A DNA stretch of 64,000 nt. It comes from Enterobacter sp. Cy-643. GTDB lineage: Bacteria; Pseudomonadota; Gammaproteobacteria; Enterobacterales; Enterobacteriaceae. The stretch spans positions 744,001 through 808,000 of the forward strand of contig NZ_VWWV01000001.1 in the NCBI RefSeq assembly GCF_011752815.1, in the 5' to 3' direction. A program made the translations under genes and the position numbers. This document shows, piece after piece, positions 41,557 through 50,584 of this stretch; positions within the stretch are counted from its first letter, which is position 1, and every line of letters starts with the position of its first letter. Under the pieces are notes generated by a model. The model was not told the origin of the DNA and made no database searches. It saw only the letters and a program-made list of their open reading frames with translations.

Positions 41557-43224
41557 TTGATCGGTAATGCATTTGAGCGGTTTTTAAGCCGCTATAAAAG
41601 ACCGCAGCGGGTGGTAAACCTCTGTTTTGTCGTTGTGTTTCTATGCTCAACGTTACTGACCTGGCGTGAAGTGGCCGTGCTGGAATCCGCCTATATTTCT
41701 AGCCAGCGCAACAGTCTCGACAGCATCGCCACCGCGCTGGACCGGCAGCTGCAGCACAGCGTTGATAACCTGCTGTTTTATCGCAATGCCATGCACTATG
41801 CCTTGCAGTCTCCTATCTCCACCGATATTTCACGTCAGGTGCTGGCGGATTTCGCCGTGCAGCGCACGCAGCCATACTGGCAATTAAAGCTGGATCTTAA
41901 TCGCGGAATGCCGATTAACGGCGTTTCTGACGAGTTTGTCAGCCACAGTCACGTACTCGACCGGGATGAGCGCTGGCTTTATCCGGAGCTGGAGGCGGCG
42001 CTGGAGTTCAGCTACATCATGCAGCTTGCCGATGACAAGCGAGATCTGCAAAGACGCGTGTTTTATGCCTCCAGAGCGGGTTTCTTTCTTTCCAGTACGC
42101 CGCCGGAAAACGATCCGGGCCTGGTGTCGCTCTATTATCGGCTCATTGCCCAGCCCTATTTTGGCGCTCAGTCGCCGCAAAATAACCCTGGCCGTGGCCT
42201 TCAGTGGATGCATACCTACAATCCAGACACCCCAAATGGGCAGATCATTACAGCCTCGGTGCCGCTGGATCTTAATCAGCGCTGGTACGGCGTACTGGCG
42301 ATGGATTTTCCTGTCAGCGGGATGCATGCATTCCTTCAGGAGCTGTCTCACGATCGCTACGAAGGCACCGTGATGCTGTTTGACAGCCATTTCTCGCTCA
42401 TTGCCACCGCGGCTGACAGCGCGCCGCTGGCGCCGGTGTTTAACGCAAAACAGCAGGCCGAGATTGCGCGCTCCATGGAAAGTGGAGAAGAGGGAGAGCT
42501 GCGGATGGACAGCCGCTTTGTGACGTGGGCGAAGCTGATGAATTTTGACGGCGTGCTGATCAAAGTGCATACCCTGGGCGAGGGCGTGCAGGGGGAATTT
42601 GGTCGAATCAGCATTGTACTGACGCTGCTCTGGCTGCTCTTTACGCTGATGTTGTTCATCTCCTGGCGGGTTATCCGACGGCTGGTCAGCAATATGTTGA
42701 CGCTGCAGCAAACGCTGAGCTGGCGGGCAAATTACGATACCCTGACCCGACTCTATAATCGTGGTGCTTTCTTCGATATCGCGCACGGCATGGCGCAGGA
42801 CTGCCAGCGTCAGGAGAAACCGTTCTCTGTTATCCAGATGGATCTCGATTTCTTTAAAGGCATTAACGATCGCTACGGGCATTACGCTGGCGACAAAGTG
42901 CTGTCGCATGCCGCCGCGCTGCTCGCTTCTTCCCTGCGGGAAGAGGATATTGCCGGGCGCGTGGGTGGGGAAGAGTTCTGCGTGCTGCTGCCGGGCACGA
43001 AGCTTCCGGAAGCGGCAGCCGTCGCCGAGCGAATTCGGCACCGCATCAATACTAAAGAGCTGCTTTTACAGGCCGGACAGACCCTCAAAATCAGCGCCTC
43101 GTTTGGCGTAAGCTGCGCCCATGAGCGCCACGATTATGACTTTGAACACCTGCAGTCTATTGCCGACCGGCGGTTGTACAAGGCGAAGCAGAACGGACGC
43201 AACCAGGTTTGCACCCAGGACTGA
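41557..43224 (+). CDS. dgcQ: Diguanylate cyclase DgcQ (YedQ)
   Basis: 555 aa (E. coli DgcQ 564). Start is a TTG at 41557 with AGGGAGAA upstream; no in-frame ATG is available near the homologous N-terminus. Architecture: membrane segment ~20-38, periplasmic CHASE7-type sensor ~40-355, second membrane segment ~360-380, GGDEF domain ~395-555. The active site is GGEEF, and an allosteric I-site RxxD (REED) sits five residues before it, so product inhibition is expected. It makes c-di-GMP, which in enterobacteria promotes cellulose/curli and opposes motility; the flagellar operon lies a few kb away. Confidence 0.94.
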   Translation: MIGNAFERFLSRYKRPQRVVNLCFVVVFLCSTLLTWREVAVLESAYISSQRNSLDSIATALDRQLQHSVDNLLFYRNAMHYALQSPISTDISRQVLADFAVQRTQPYWQLKLDLNRGMPINGVSDEFVSHSHVLDRDERWLYPELEAALEFSYIMQLADDKRDLQRRVFYASRAGFFLSSTPPENDPGLVSLYYRLIAQPYFGAQSPQNNPGRGLQWMHTYNPDTPNGQIITASVPLDLNQRWYGVLAMDFPVSGMHAFLQELSHDRYEGTVMLFDSHFSLIATAADSAPLAPVFNAKQQAEIARSMESGEEGELRMDSRFVTWAKLMNFDGVLIKVHTLGEGVQGEFGRISIVLTLLWLLFTLMLFISWRVIRRLVSNMLTLQQTLSWRANYDTLTRLYNRGAFFDIAHGMAQDCQRQEKPFSVIQMDLDFFKGINDRYGHYAGDKVLSHAAALLASSLREEDIAGRVGGEEFCVLLPGTKLPEAAAVAERIRHRINTKELLLQAGQTLKISASFGVSCAHERHDYDFEHLQSIADRRLYKAKQNGRNQVCTQD

Positions 43225-43575
43225 TTTTCCCGTCGGGCGTGGCCGCTATATCATATAAGCGTTGCTGATGTTTTATTCGCTTATCGAAGAGGGCGCTCGC
43301 TAAAGCAGGCGTAATGTTTTTGTCACATGATGGTCGGCGTTATCGGGCATAATTGCCGATCTCAGTTCTGGTTAAATCGGTGAAAACAGAAAAGTAAATT
43401 TAGGATAAATCTTAATTTTTTCAGGATGAAAATGCTCACTGGATGCGAATCTCAGACTTAAAAAAACGATTTTACAAGGCATTGGAATCAAATTCATTGC
43501 GTCAATGGGTGTGGCCTTAGGCATTCTTGAAAAGAATATATCCTTGTATTCAATAAAATTTAAGGTAATGTGGTC
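43225..43575. other. Intergenic region upstream of dsrA
   Basis: AT-rich, no gene seen. The 3' end must contain the dsrA promoter; TAAGGTAAT at about 43561-43569 is a possible -10 region immediately before the sRNA start. Confidence 0.45.
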
Positions 43576-43662
43576 AACACATCAGATTTCCTGATGTAAC
43601 GAATTTCAAGTGCTTCTTGCTTCAGCAAGTTTTCATCCCGGCTCCCCGGCCGGGATGCTTTT
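43576..43662 (+). ncRNA. dsrA: Regulatory small RNA DsrA
   Basis: The 5' region AACACATCAGATTTCCTG and the continuation TGATGTAACGAATTTCAAG correspond to the rpoS-pairing stem-loop 1 of E. coli DsrA. Next comes the hns-pairing GCTTCTTGCTTCAGCAAG segment, then the terminator stem CATCCCGGC-TCCC-CGGCCGGGATG with T residues. Differences from E. coli: stem 1 is more perfectly paired (GATG instead of GGTG) and the U-rich linker is shorter. Position between dgcQ/yodC and yodD-dsrB-rcsA is conserved. DsrA with Hfq activates rpoS and represses hns translation at low temperature. Confidence 0.92.
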
Positions 43663-43663
43663 C

Positions 43664-43897
43664 TTAGCGGTTAATTTCATTCACGCTAAAATCCCGAATA
43701 TCCAGCTCAAAAGCATCCGCCAGTTCCTTGTAGCTATGCCAGTCTCTCCCATCCACGCTCACTCGCTGCGGGTGCTCATCGTTGCTGGCGTGCCGGATAT
43801 CGCTTTCGCTAATTTCATTGATGGCGGCAAGCAGTGCGTCAACATCCACTTCCGTTGTCTGATGCGCCGCGCTGCCGCTGATTTTCACGGTCTTCAT
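43664..43897 (-). CDS. yodD: YodD, stress-response small protein
   Basis: 77 aa from the ATG at 43897 (MKTVKIS), the start that matches E. coli YodD (75 aa); an upstream ATG adds eight residues. The conserved core VDVDALLAAINEISES, VSVDGRDWHSYKELADAFEL and DIRDFSV is clear. E. coli yodD is induced by peroxide, cadmium and acid; the function is unknown. Its stop abuts the DsrA terminator, which may serve both. Confidence 0.92.
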   Translation of the reverse strand: MKTVKISGSAAHQTTEVDVDALLAAINEISESDIRHASNDEHPQRVSVDGRDWHSYKELADAFELDIRDFSVNEINR

Positions 43898-44026
43898 CAC
43901 TTTGCCCTCGCTGACTACCACCCTTAAGTATAGTCGTTTCAGATAATCTGCCAGCCGGCCCGGAGTAAGGGCGTTTAAGGGTTTTTTGATCTACAATGGC
44001 AAGCAATATCTCTGGAGGAAATAACC

Positions 44027-44215
44027 ATGAAAATCAATGATCGGGTGACCGTTAAAACCGATGGCGGCCCCCGGCGTTCGGGCGTCGTTCTGGCGGTGGA
44101 GCCGTTTAACGAAGGGACGATGTATCTTGTGTCGCTGGAGGATTATCCGCTGGGGATCTGGTTCTTCAATGAATCAGGCCATCCGGACGGGATTTTTGTG
44201 GAGCGCGAGGAGTAG
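44027..44215 (+). CDS. dsrB: DsrB protein
   Basis: 62 aa, same length as E. coli DsrB and nearly identical ([37 protein letters not shown]). A strong ribosome-binding site (TGGAGG) precedes the ATG. The protein looks like a small SH3-like beta barrel; the function is unknown. It is RpoS-dependent in E. coli. It is convergent with lpxO across a repeat element. Confidence 0.94.
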   Translation: MKINDRVTVKTDGGPRRSGVVLAVEPFNEGTMYLVSLEDYPLGIWFFNESGHPDGIFVEREE

Positions 44216-44230
44216 GGTAAAGGGTGTATG

Positions 44231-44324
44231 ACCCTCATCCCGGCCCTCTCCCCGGAAGGGAGAGGGGGAAATCTATCAGGTGAACGCTGGGCTGTTCCCT
44301 CGCCTTCGGGGAAAGGGGGAGGGG
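44231..44324. repeat. GC-rich inverted-repeat element, copy 3 (degenerate)
   Basis: Begins ACCCTCATCCCGGCCCTCTC with the CCCGGAAGGGAGAGGG hairpin, and ends with a decayed right arm (GAAAGGGGGAGGGG). It lies between convergent dsrB and lpxO and could act as terminator for both. Confidence 0.7.
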
Positions 44325-44330
44325 CAATCT

Positions 44331-45257
44331 TTACACCACGCTGGGCACAATAATCGCCGCAAAAATCACCGTAATCACCGAATATTTCATCGCGTAATAC
44401 AGTTTCCGGTTTCTCTTCTTCAGGTTTTGCCCGCTGTCGCGCAGCGCATGAACATACTTGAAAATGCGGTTCAGCCCGCCGGTACGGTCGCTGTCGCTGT
44501 TTGGCGAGCTGGCGGCTGACATCAGCGTGGTGCCTACCCAATGGTTCACAGCCTGAGCCCAGCGCCATTTCATCGGGCGTTCAATGTCGCAGAACAGAAT
44601 GATACGCGTCTGTTCGCTCTTGTTTTCCGCCCAGTGCACATAGGTTTCGTCAAAAATCACGGCTTCACCGTCGCGCCAGCTGTGGCGCTGTCTATCCACT
44701 TCGATAAAACAGCGGTCGTCGTTGGGCGTGGCAAGGCCAAGATGGTAGCGCACCGATCCGGCATACGGGTCCCGGTGCTTGCCGAGGTACGATCCTGCCG
44801 GGAGTTCGGCGAACATCGCCGCTTTAACGGAGGGGATTTCACTGACCAGCTGGGTGGTGATCGGGCAAAGCTCATGCGCTGACGGATGCGCATCGCTGTA
44901 CCACTTCAGGTAAAAACGCTTCCAGCCCCGTTTAAAGAACGTGTTAAACCCCGCATCATTGTGGCTTTCTGCCGCTTTGATATGACCCTGCAGGCGTAAC
45001 GCTTCGTCACGAATGACTTCCCAGTTATCCGTCAGTTTTTGCAGTTCAGGAAAGTCACTGGTTGGAAAATAAGGCTGTTTAGGCGGCAGGCGTGAGAAAC
45101 GCGTCATAAACATATTGACCGGGGCCATAAAGGTCGAGTGGTCAAAAAGCTGGCGGGAAAACTTCTGTTTTTCGACACCGCGGGAATGAGCGTAGAAGAC
45201 GCTGATAATAAAAACGCCAAGAATGATAACGGCTACCATAGCAATAAATCTCTCCAT
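44331..45257 (-). CDS. lpxO: Lipid A 2-hydroxylase LpxO-type (aspartyl/asparaginyl beta-hydroxylase family)
   Basis: 308 aa (Salmonella LpxO ~302). An N-terminal membrane anchor (MVAVIILGVFIISVFYA) and a C-terminal hydrophobic segment flank a cytosolic Fe2+/2-oxoglutarate dioxygenase domain. The iron ligands are in YLGKHRDPYAGSVRYHLGL (His-x-Asp) and FDETYVHWAEN (His), with the following Arg (TRIILFCDIERP) for 2-oxoglutarate. LpxO adds a 2-OH to the myristate of lipid A. E. coli K-12 lacks it; here it is inserted between dsrB and rcsA, beside envelope-stress regulators. Confidence 0.87.
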   Translation of the reverse strand: MERFIAMVAVIILGVFIISVFYAHSRGVEKQKFSRQLFDHSTFMAPVNMFMTRFSRLPPKQPYFPTSDFPELQKLTDNWEVIRDEALRLQGHIKAAESHNDAGFNTFFKRGWKRFYLKWYSDAHPSAHELCPITTQLVSEIPSVKAAMFAELPAGSYLGKHRDPYAGSVRYHLGLATPNDDRCFIEVDRQRHSWRDGEAVIFDETYVHWAENKSEQTRIILFCDIERPMKWRWAQAVNHWVGTTLMSAASSPNSDSDRTGGLNRIFKYVHALRDSGQNLKKRNRKLYYAMKYSVITVIFAAIIVPSVV

Positions 45258-45421
45258 GAATACTTGTGCGACGTAAGTCTAGTGAGATTTTTCTGTTTTT
45301 TTTAGCAAAGGTTGCGGTTTTGTTACAGGAAAGAGTGTCGTTTAACTTGTATTTAATCTCTGACGGGCGTCAGAGATTAAATACTGCGGCCAAAGCGGCG
45401 TAGGGATGCAGCGGAAGTAAG

Positions 45422-46045
45422 CTACCGGAGGTTAACAAAAATACCGTTGGTGACGTTGTCGGTCAGGCGAACTACATGATATATCACCTGCTTGTTATGG
45501 GTCTTGATTTTGCGTTTAATATTTCCTTTATGCGACGAAACGGTTTTTGCCTTGATGTTCATTTGATCAGAGATTTGAATCGTTCCCTGCCCGGACATCC
45601 ACATTTTTAACATGCTGGACTCTGTGCGACTAAGAGAAAGTGTCGGCAAATTAATATGTCCAATACATTGTGCATTTTTTGCTAAGTATTCAGCTAAAAT
45701 ATCGTCTAAAGATTCTGGCTTGATGGATTTCGAACTGATCAGCAGATTTTCTCTGACCAGAAGATATTCATCAAAGTGAATATTAGCAATTGCCATAAAG
45801 ACTAAAAATAGCGTCCCTGGGTGTTGATTAATGATCTGCTTAATTCTCTGACTACTTTCCGGGTCATGAATAAAACAGTCTTCGTTAATAAACACCACGC
45901 TGGGTGTCTGCGACTGGCATGCCTGTGCCAGCTGTTCTACCGTTTCTACATCTGCAATATGCCGTTTTCTAACCCCGCGGCTGGCTAAGTAGCCGACAAG
46001 CCCCAGCCGGGTATAGCTGCATAAGTCCATAATAATCGTTGACAT
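45422..46045 (-). CDS. rcsA: Transcriptional activator RcsA (capsule regulation)
   Basis: 207 aa, the length of E. coli RcsA. The C-terminal LuxR-type helix-turn-helix is [20 protein letters not shown] then [18 protein letters not shown]. The N-terminal domain lacks receiver phosphorylation residues, as expected. RcsA pairs with RcsB at RcsAB boxes to activate colanic acid genes and repress motility genes; it is degraded by Lon. The gene and its upstream region are AT-rich, fitting H-NS silencing relieved by DsrA, whose gene lies 2 kb away. A candidate RcsAB box is at 46355-46368. Confidence 0.96.
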   Translation of the reverse strand: MSTIIMDLCSYTRLGLVGYLASRGVRKRHIADVETVEQLAQACQSQTPSVVFINEDCFIHDPESSQRIKQIINQHPGTLFLVFMAIANIHFDEYLLVRENLLISSKSIKPESLDDILAEYLAKNAQCIGHINLPTLSLSRTESSMLKMWMSGQGTIQISDQMNIKAKTVSSHKGNIKRKIKTHNKQVIYHVVRLTDNVTNGIFVNLR

Positions 46046-46354
46046 AGCAAACCCTCACTAAGCGCGTTATACCCGTAATAATCAGGAGCGCAGATTGAAA
46101 GCTGTACTGGTTTTGTACCGCGAGTGACAATGTCAGTCCCAGGGCAAAGCCAGTCCGCCGCATTTTCCGCAGTTCTAATTATTTATGGGTAACCATTATT
46201 AATAATTTAAAAGGCGAAATCACTATCCCGGAAAGTTGCCTATAATTTGCCAGGAATGTTCTTAAAGTAAAGTGAATGTTGCGTATTGTGAGCAAGGTAA
46301 AAACTTATATTCCGCGCCAGATATATCTTGGCGGATGTTATTAACATATTTTTT

Positions 46355-46368
46355 TAGGAATATCCTCA
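46355..46368 (-). promoter_or_regulatory. Candidate RcsAB box upstream of rcsA
   Basis: On the rcsA coding strand the site reads TGAGGATATTCCTA, 12 of 14 matches to the consensus TAAGAATATTCCTA. It lies about 310 bp before the rcsA start, a position suited to autoactivation, and also just 3' of fliR. Confidence 0.55.
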
Positions 46369-46394
46369 GAGAGGCATCATGGAAATTAAGGGTA

Positions 46395-47180
46395 TTAATT
46401 TGTGGGAATTTCACTGACTATATCCGCGAGCAGATCAAAAATCTCGCCGAATAAATGTTCGGTAAAGGGGGCGATAAGCGGCATCATTACCATAAAAATG
46501 AGCATGCCGATAGATAAGGTGACGGGGAAACCGATAACAAATACCGATAGCTGGGGAGCCATACGATTTAACAGACCTAGTGCAACGTTAAGCGTCAGTA
46601 ACAACGTGATTAACGGCAGGGCCAGCATCAGGCCGTTGAGAAAGATCAGGCCGCCCGCCCGGGTCAGCGCCATAAATGCGTTGCTGTTGATCGGTTCTCC
46701 GCCGATGGGCAGGGTATGAAAAGTATCGACCAGCATCGAAATAAGCCATAAATGGCCGTTAAAGGTCAGGAACAGCAGCATCGCCAGAATATCAAGAAAA
46801 CGAGCCAGAACCGGCATATTGAGGCGGCTGCCGGGATCGAAGAAGGTTGCGAACGAAAGTCCCATTTGCAGGCCCACAATTTCCCCGGCGGTACGCACGG
46901 CAGCAAAAGCGAACTGCATCGTAAATCCCAGCGCCACACCGATAAGAATTTGTTGTATTGCCAGCCAGAAACCCGCGGCGGAAAAAATCGTCACGCCGGT
47001 TGCAGGCAGGGAAGGTGCGATGATGAAGGTGATCATCAGCCCGAGACCAAGCTTAACCCGCTTGGGAATCGAGCGCTCGCTCAGAATGGGGGCGGTCATG
47101 ATCAGCGCCAGCACGCGCAGCAGCGGCCAGAAATAGAGACTCAGCCAGTTAAGCCACTGGGTGCTGTCAACGTGGATCAT
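46395..47180 (-). CDS. fliR: Flagellar export apparatus protein FliR
   Basis: 261 aa inner-membrane protein with about six hydrophobic segments, part of the FliPQR export gate of the flagellar type III system. Recognisable are [20 protein letters not shown] and [20 protein letters not shown]. It is the last gene of the fliF..fliR block, overlapping fliQ by four bases (ATGA). Confidence 0.96.
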   Translation of the reverse strand: MIHVDSTQWLNWLSLYFWPLLRVLALIMTAPILSERSIPKRVKLGLGLMITFIIAPSLPATGVTIFSAAGFWLAIQQILIGVALGFTMQFAFAAVRTAGEIVGLQMGLSFATFFDPGSRLNMPVLARFLDILAMLLFLTFNGHLWLISMLVDTFHTLPIGGEPINSNAFMALTRAGGLIFLNGLMLALPLITLLLTLNVALGLLNRMAPQLSVFVIGFPVTLSIGMLIFMVMMPLIAPFTEHLFGEIFDLLADIVSEIPTN

Positions 47181-47446
47181 CCAATGGTGTTCGGCAGATT
47201 AGTCAGCAGGGAACGCATGTAATCTAGCAGCAGGTTAAGCATCCACGGCCCGGCAATGACAATAGTCACAAATACGGCCAGAATTTTTGGAATAAACGAC
47301 AGCGTCATTTCGTTGATCTGCGTGGCCGCCTGCAGCAGGCTAATGACCAGGCCGCTTATCAGCGCCACCAGCAGCAGCGGTGCCGCAAGGGCAAGGGCCA
47401 CCTTCATCGCTTCGGTGCCCATCATCATGACCGATTCTGGCGTCAT
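47177..47446 (-). CDS. fliQ: Flagellar export apparatus protein FliQ
   Basis: 89 aa with two membrane helices ([36 protein letters not shown]). Contains the family tract [20 protein letters not shown]. Four copies join FliP and FliR in the helical export gate. The start follows the fliP stop after 12 bp and it overlaps fliR. Confidence 0.96.
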   Translation of the reverse strand: MTPESVMMMGTEAMKVALALAAPLLLVALISGLVISLLQAATQINEMTLSFIPKILAVFVTIVIAGPWMLNLLLDYMRSLLTNLPNTIG

Positions 47447-47458
47447 TTTCTTTCTCCG

Positions 47459-48202
47459 CTAGCTGTAAAAACTTTGCGCCAATGAACCCACCAACAGCTG
47501 CCAGCCGTCGACCAGCACGAAAAGCATCAGCTTAAAGGGCAGGGCAATTGTCGCGGGGGGAACCATCATCATCCCGAGCGCCATCAGGACGCTGGCGATC
47601 ACGAGGTCGATAATCAGGAATGGAATAAATACGGTAAAACCAATCTGGAACGCGGTTTTCAGCTCGCTGGTGACATAGGCAGGCAGCAGAATACGCATCG
47701 GCACGGCTTCCGGTCCCTGCAGCGGCTGGGTATTCGCGAGGCGTGCGAACAGCGCCAGATCGGCTTCACGGGTCTGGCGGAGCATAAATTCGCGCAGCGG
47801 CTGAGCGCCTTTATCCATCGCCACTTCCATCGAGATCTTGTCTTCGCTGAAGGGCTGGTAAGCGTCGGTATAAATTTTGTCGAACACCGGCGACATAATA
47901 AAAAAGGTCAAAAATAGCGCCAGGCCGACCAGCACCTGGTTAGGCGGCGCGGACGGCGTGCCCAGGGCGTTACGCAGCAGGCCAAAAACGATAATGATGC
48001 GCGTAAAGCTGGTCATCATCAGCAAAATGGCCGGCAGGAAGGTCAGGGAGGTAATAAAGACCAGCGTCTGCACCGGCAGGGACCAGCTCTGCCCGCCGTT
48101 GGCAAGGGGCTGGCTTATCAGGCCCGGTAATTGCGCAAAGGCAGCCGCAGGGAGGAGCAGAAATAGGCCCGGTAACGAGAGCGTCAGCAAACGTTTCATC
48201 AA
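47459..48202 (-). CDS. fliP: Flagellar export apparatus protein FliP
   Basis: 247 aa. A cleavable signal peptide ([19 protein letters not shown]) is typical of FliP, followed by four membrane segments; family signatures are [20 protein letters not shown] and [20 protein letters not shown]. Five copies form the core of the export gate. The start overlaps fliO by four bases. Confidence 0.96.
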   Translation of the reverse strand: MMKRLLTLSLPGLFLLLPAAAFAQLPGLISQPLANGGQSWSLPVQTLVFITSLTFLPAILLMMTSFTRIIIVFGLLRNALGTPSAPPNQVLVGLALFLTFFIMSPVFDKIYTDAYQPFSEDKISMEVAMDKGAQPLREFMLRQTREADLALFARLANTQPLQGPEAVPMRILLPAYVTSELKTAFQIGFTVFIPFLIIDLVIASVLMALGMMMVPPATIALPFKLMLFVLVDGWQLLVGSLAQSFYS

Positions 48203-48579
48203 TCTTTCCCGTTACGTTTAAGCAGGTTCTTCATCAGTTTCTGGAAATCGGTAGGCGCAGGGGCTTTTTCAACAGCATCCGTGACCGGCGCAGGAGGCAG
48301 CGTGTGCAGGTGCGTGATTTGGCTGGCGGTGACGCCGAGGACCAGACGAGCGTCCTCGACGTCCACCACCACCACGCGCTCGCGCGGGCCTACGCTCACG
48401 CTGGCGCTAATGTTCAGCGACTTCTTTGCGCCGACGCCCGCTCCGTGAAAACCAAAGCGCTTTGCCAGCCACGCGGCCACCAGAATAAAAATAACAATAC
48501 CGGCCAACGCTCCGCTGACCTGTACAAGCGGCGAGCTGGCGTTGACGCTGGGCTGAGTGACGGTGGCCTGGGTTGTCAT
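48199..48579 (-). CDS. fliO: Flagellar assembly protein FliO
   Basis: 126 aa. One membrane segment (~22-42, [20 protein letters not shown]) with a cytosolic tail ([20 protein letters not shown] is the FliO core). It acts as scaffold for FliP ring assembly. Its ATG directly follows the fliN stop codon and its end overlaps fliP. Confidence 0.95.
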   Translation of the reverse strand: MTTQATVTQPSVNASSPLVQVSGALAGIVIFILVAAWLAKRFGFHGAGVGAKKSLNISASVSVGPRERVVVVDVEDARLVLGVTASQITHLHTLPPAPVTDAVEKAPAPTDFQKLMKNLLKRNGKD

Positions 48580-48990
48580 TTAGCGGCTCAGGCGACGCAT
48601 ACGTTCTGATGGGGTGATGATGTCGGTGATACGCACGCCGTATTTGTCGGCGACGACAACCACTTCCCCTTGAGCAATGAGATAACCGTTGATCAGAATA
48701 TCCAGCGGCTCGCCGGCCAGCCCGTCAAGTGCCACCACGGAACCCTGCGTCAGGCGCAGCAGCTCTTTGATGGTCATGCGGGTACGGCCCAGTTCAACGG
48801 TCAGCTTGACCGGAATGTCCATGATCAGGTCGATATCCTGCACGTTACCGGCAATGTCATTGCCTTCCAGCGCGCGGAATACGTTATCCGCGGTACTTTT
48901 CCCGGAACTTTTCTGCTCGTTTAACGCATCAGCCCACAGATCGTCCACTGAGCCTGCATTGTCATCGGACGGTTGATTAATATCACTCAT
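48580..48990 (-). CDS. fliN: Flagellar motor switch protein FliN
   Basis: 136 aa (E. coli 137). The C-terminal SpoA/FliN domain is clear (MDIPVKLTVELGRTRMTIKE, VALDGLAGEPLDILINGYLI, GVRITDIITPSERM). It forms the lower C-ring and binds FliH. The N-terminal linker is variable as usual. It overlaps fliM by four bases. Confidence 0.97.
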   Translation of the reverse strand: MSDINQPSDDNAGSVDDLWADALNEQKSSGKSTADNVFRALEGNDIAGNVQDIDLIMDIPVKLTVELGRTRMTIKELLRLTQGSVVALDGLAGEPLDILINGYLIAQGEVVVVADKYGVRITDIITPSERMRRLSR

Positions 48991-49991
48991 TTGGGCTGTT
49001 CCTCATTCAGCGAATTCAATATCGGGTTGATCAAATGTTCTACGCGCAGGGCATACTGGCCGTTAATGGTGCCGTACTGGCTGGTCAGAACCGGTACGCC
49101 GTCCACGTGCGCGATAATACGATCTGGCTTTTCGATGGGCAGCACATCGCCAGGTTTCAGTTTTAGGATTTGGGATAACCGCAGCGGGATATCGGCGAAA
49201 TTCGCCACCAATTCCAGCTCGGAATGCTGCACCTGGCGCACCAGGGTGTCGCGCCAGCTTTGATCTTCCTGACGGGAGTTCTCCAGCGGAGGGTTCACCA
49301 GCAGCTCGCGCAGCGGTTCAATCATGCTGAACGGCAGGCAGATGTTGAACTCCCCGGTCAGGTTGCCAATTTCGACGTGGAACGGGGTGTTAACCACGAT
49401 GTCGTTAGGCGACGTGGTGATATTGGTAAATTTGACCTGCATTTCTGAACGAACGTATTCCACGTCCAGCGGATAAATTGCCTTCCACGCGTCGCTGTAG
49501 GATTCCAGCGCCAGCTTCAGCATGCGGTTGATCACGCGCTGTTCGGTGTGGGTAAACTCCCGGCCTTCCACTTTCGTTGGGAAGCGACCATCCCCGCCAA
49601 ACAGGTTATCTACCGCAATAAACACCAGGCTGGGTGAAAACACGAACAGCCCGGTGCCGCGCAGCGGCTTCAGGTGAATCAGGTTCAGGTTCGTTGGCAC
49701 CGGCAGGTTGCGGGCAAACTCGTGGTACGGCTGGATACGGATGGCCCCGACGGTGATGTCCGGGCTACGACGCAACAGGTTAAACAGCCCCATACGGAAC
49801 TGACGAGAAAAACGCTCGTTAATAATTTCCAGCGCCTGTAGGCGCTCGCGCACTACGCGACGCTGGGTATTCGGGTCATAGGGACGAATATCGGATTCGC
49901 CCGGCGCCCCGGCCTTCGGCTCGTCGCTATTCTCACTGTCGCCGTTTAACAGCGCATCAATTTCGGCCTGAGAAAGAATACTGTCGCCCAT
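48987..49991 (-). CDS. fliM: Flagellar motor switch protein FliM
   Basis: 334 aa, equal to E. coli FliM. The N-terminal CheY-P-binding peptide SILSQAEIDALLNGDSE is intact; the middle CheC-like domain (LQALEIINERFSRQFRMGLF) and the C-terminal SpoA domain (LRLSQILKLKPGDVLPIEKP) follow. It controls rotational direction in the C-ring. It lies four bases after fliL. Confidence 0.97.
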   Translation of the reverse strand: MGDSILSQAEIDALLNGDSENSDEPKAGAPGESDIRPYDPNTQRRVVRERLQALEIINERFSRQFRMGLFNLLRRSPDITVGAIRIQPYHEFARNLPVPTNLNLIHLKPLRGTGLFVFSPSLVFIAVDNLFGGDGRFPTKVEGREFTHTEQRVINRMLKLALESYSDAWKAIYPLDVEYVRSEMQVKFTNITTSPNDIVVNTPFHVEIGNLTGEFNICLPFSMIEPLRELLVNPPLENSRQEDQSWRDTLVRQVQHSELELVANFADIPLRLSQILKLKPGDVLPIEKPDRIIAHVDGVPVLTSQYGTINGQYALRVEHLINPILNSLNEEQPK

Positions 49992-49995
49992 GGAC

Positions 49996-50463
49996 TTACC
50001 GCAAAATAAAGGCGGTATACAGCACGTCGCTGACTACCTGTTGAGGTTGCCCGGCGACCAGAGGCGGCGCCAGAGTAGTTTTAATCGCTTCCACCAGCTT
50101 CTGCTTGCCGGCATCGGTGGCAAGCTGATTGGCGTCCTGGCGAGAGAACAGCAGCAACAGACGGCTGCGGACTTCCGGCAGGAATTCGCTCAGGCGCTGG
50201 CGGGTCGCTTCATCTTTCAAACGCAGCGTGACGCCGATGTACAACACGCGATCCGCATCACCCAGATTGACGGTAAACGTATCCAGAGCGAAGAACACTG
50301 GCGCAGGCGGTGGCTCAGGCGTTTTTGCCTGGGCTGTGGCTGGCGTTTGCTGCATGCGCCAGTAGCTATAGCCTGCGGTGGCGCACGCGGCGAGTGTGAT
50401 AAGAACCAGTATCGGCACCCAGATGGCGCGTTTACGGCCTTTCGTGATAGCGGTATCAGTCAT
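49996..50463 (-). CDS. fliL: Flagellar basal-body-associated protein FliL
   Basis: 155 aa from the ATG at 50463 ([18 protein letters not shown]); an upstream in-frame ATG gives a non-homologous extension. One membrane anchor (~14-34) and a periplasmic stomatin-like domain ([20 protein letters not shown]) are seen. It surrounds the stator and supports swarming torque. About 120 bp separates it from fliK, enough for a separate promoter, consistent with the fliLMNOPQR unit of E. coli. Confidence 0.96.
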   Translation of the reverse strand: MTDTAITKGRKRAIWVPILVLITLAACATAGYSYWRMQQTPATAQAKTPEPPPAPVFFALDTFTVNLGDADRVLYIGVTLRLKDEATRQRLSEFLPEVRSRLLLLFSRQDANQLATDAGKQKLVEAIKTTLAPPLVAGQPQQVVSDVLYTAFILR

Positions 50464-50584
50464 TGAACGCTTTATTCCTGTATCGGTACTGCTGAATAGC
50501 AATTATCCCGTGTCTCCGGGCGGTCAAAGCCCGGAAAACACACGTTTATTGTCGCTAGCTCTGGCGTTTACCCTTTCACAGGGC

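Noticed and set aside
41884..43041. Minus-strand open frame of 385 codons inside dgcQ
   Set aside because: Antisense to the diguanylate cyclase gene; no ribosome-binding site or family similarity.
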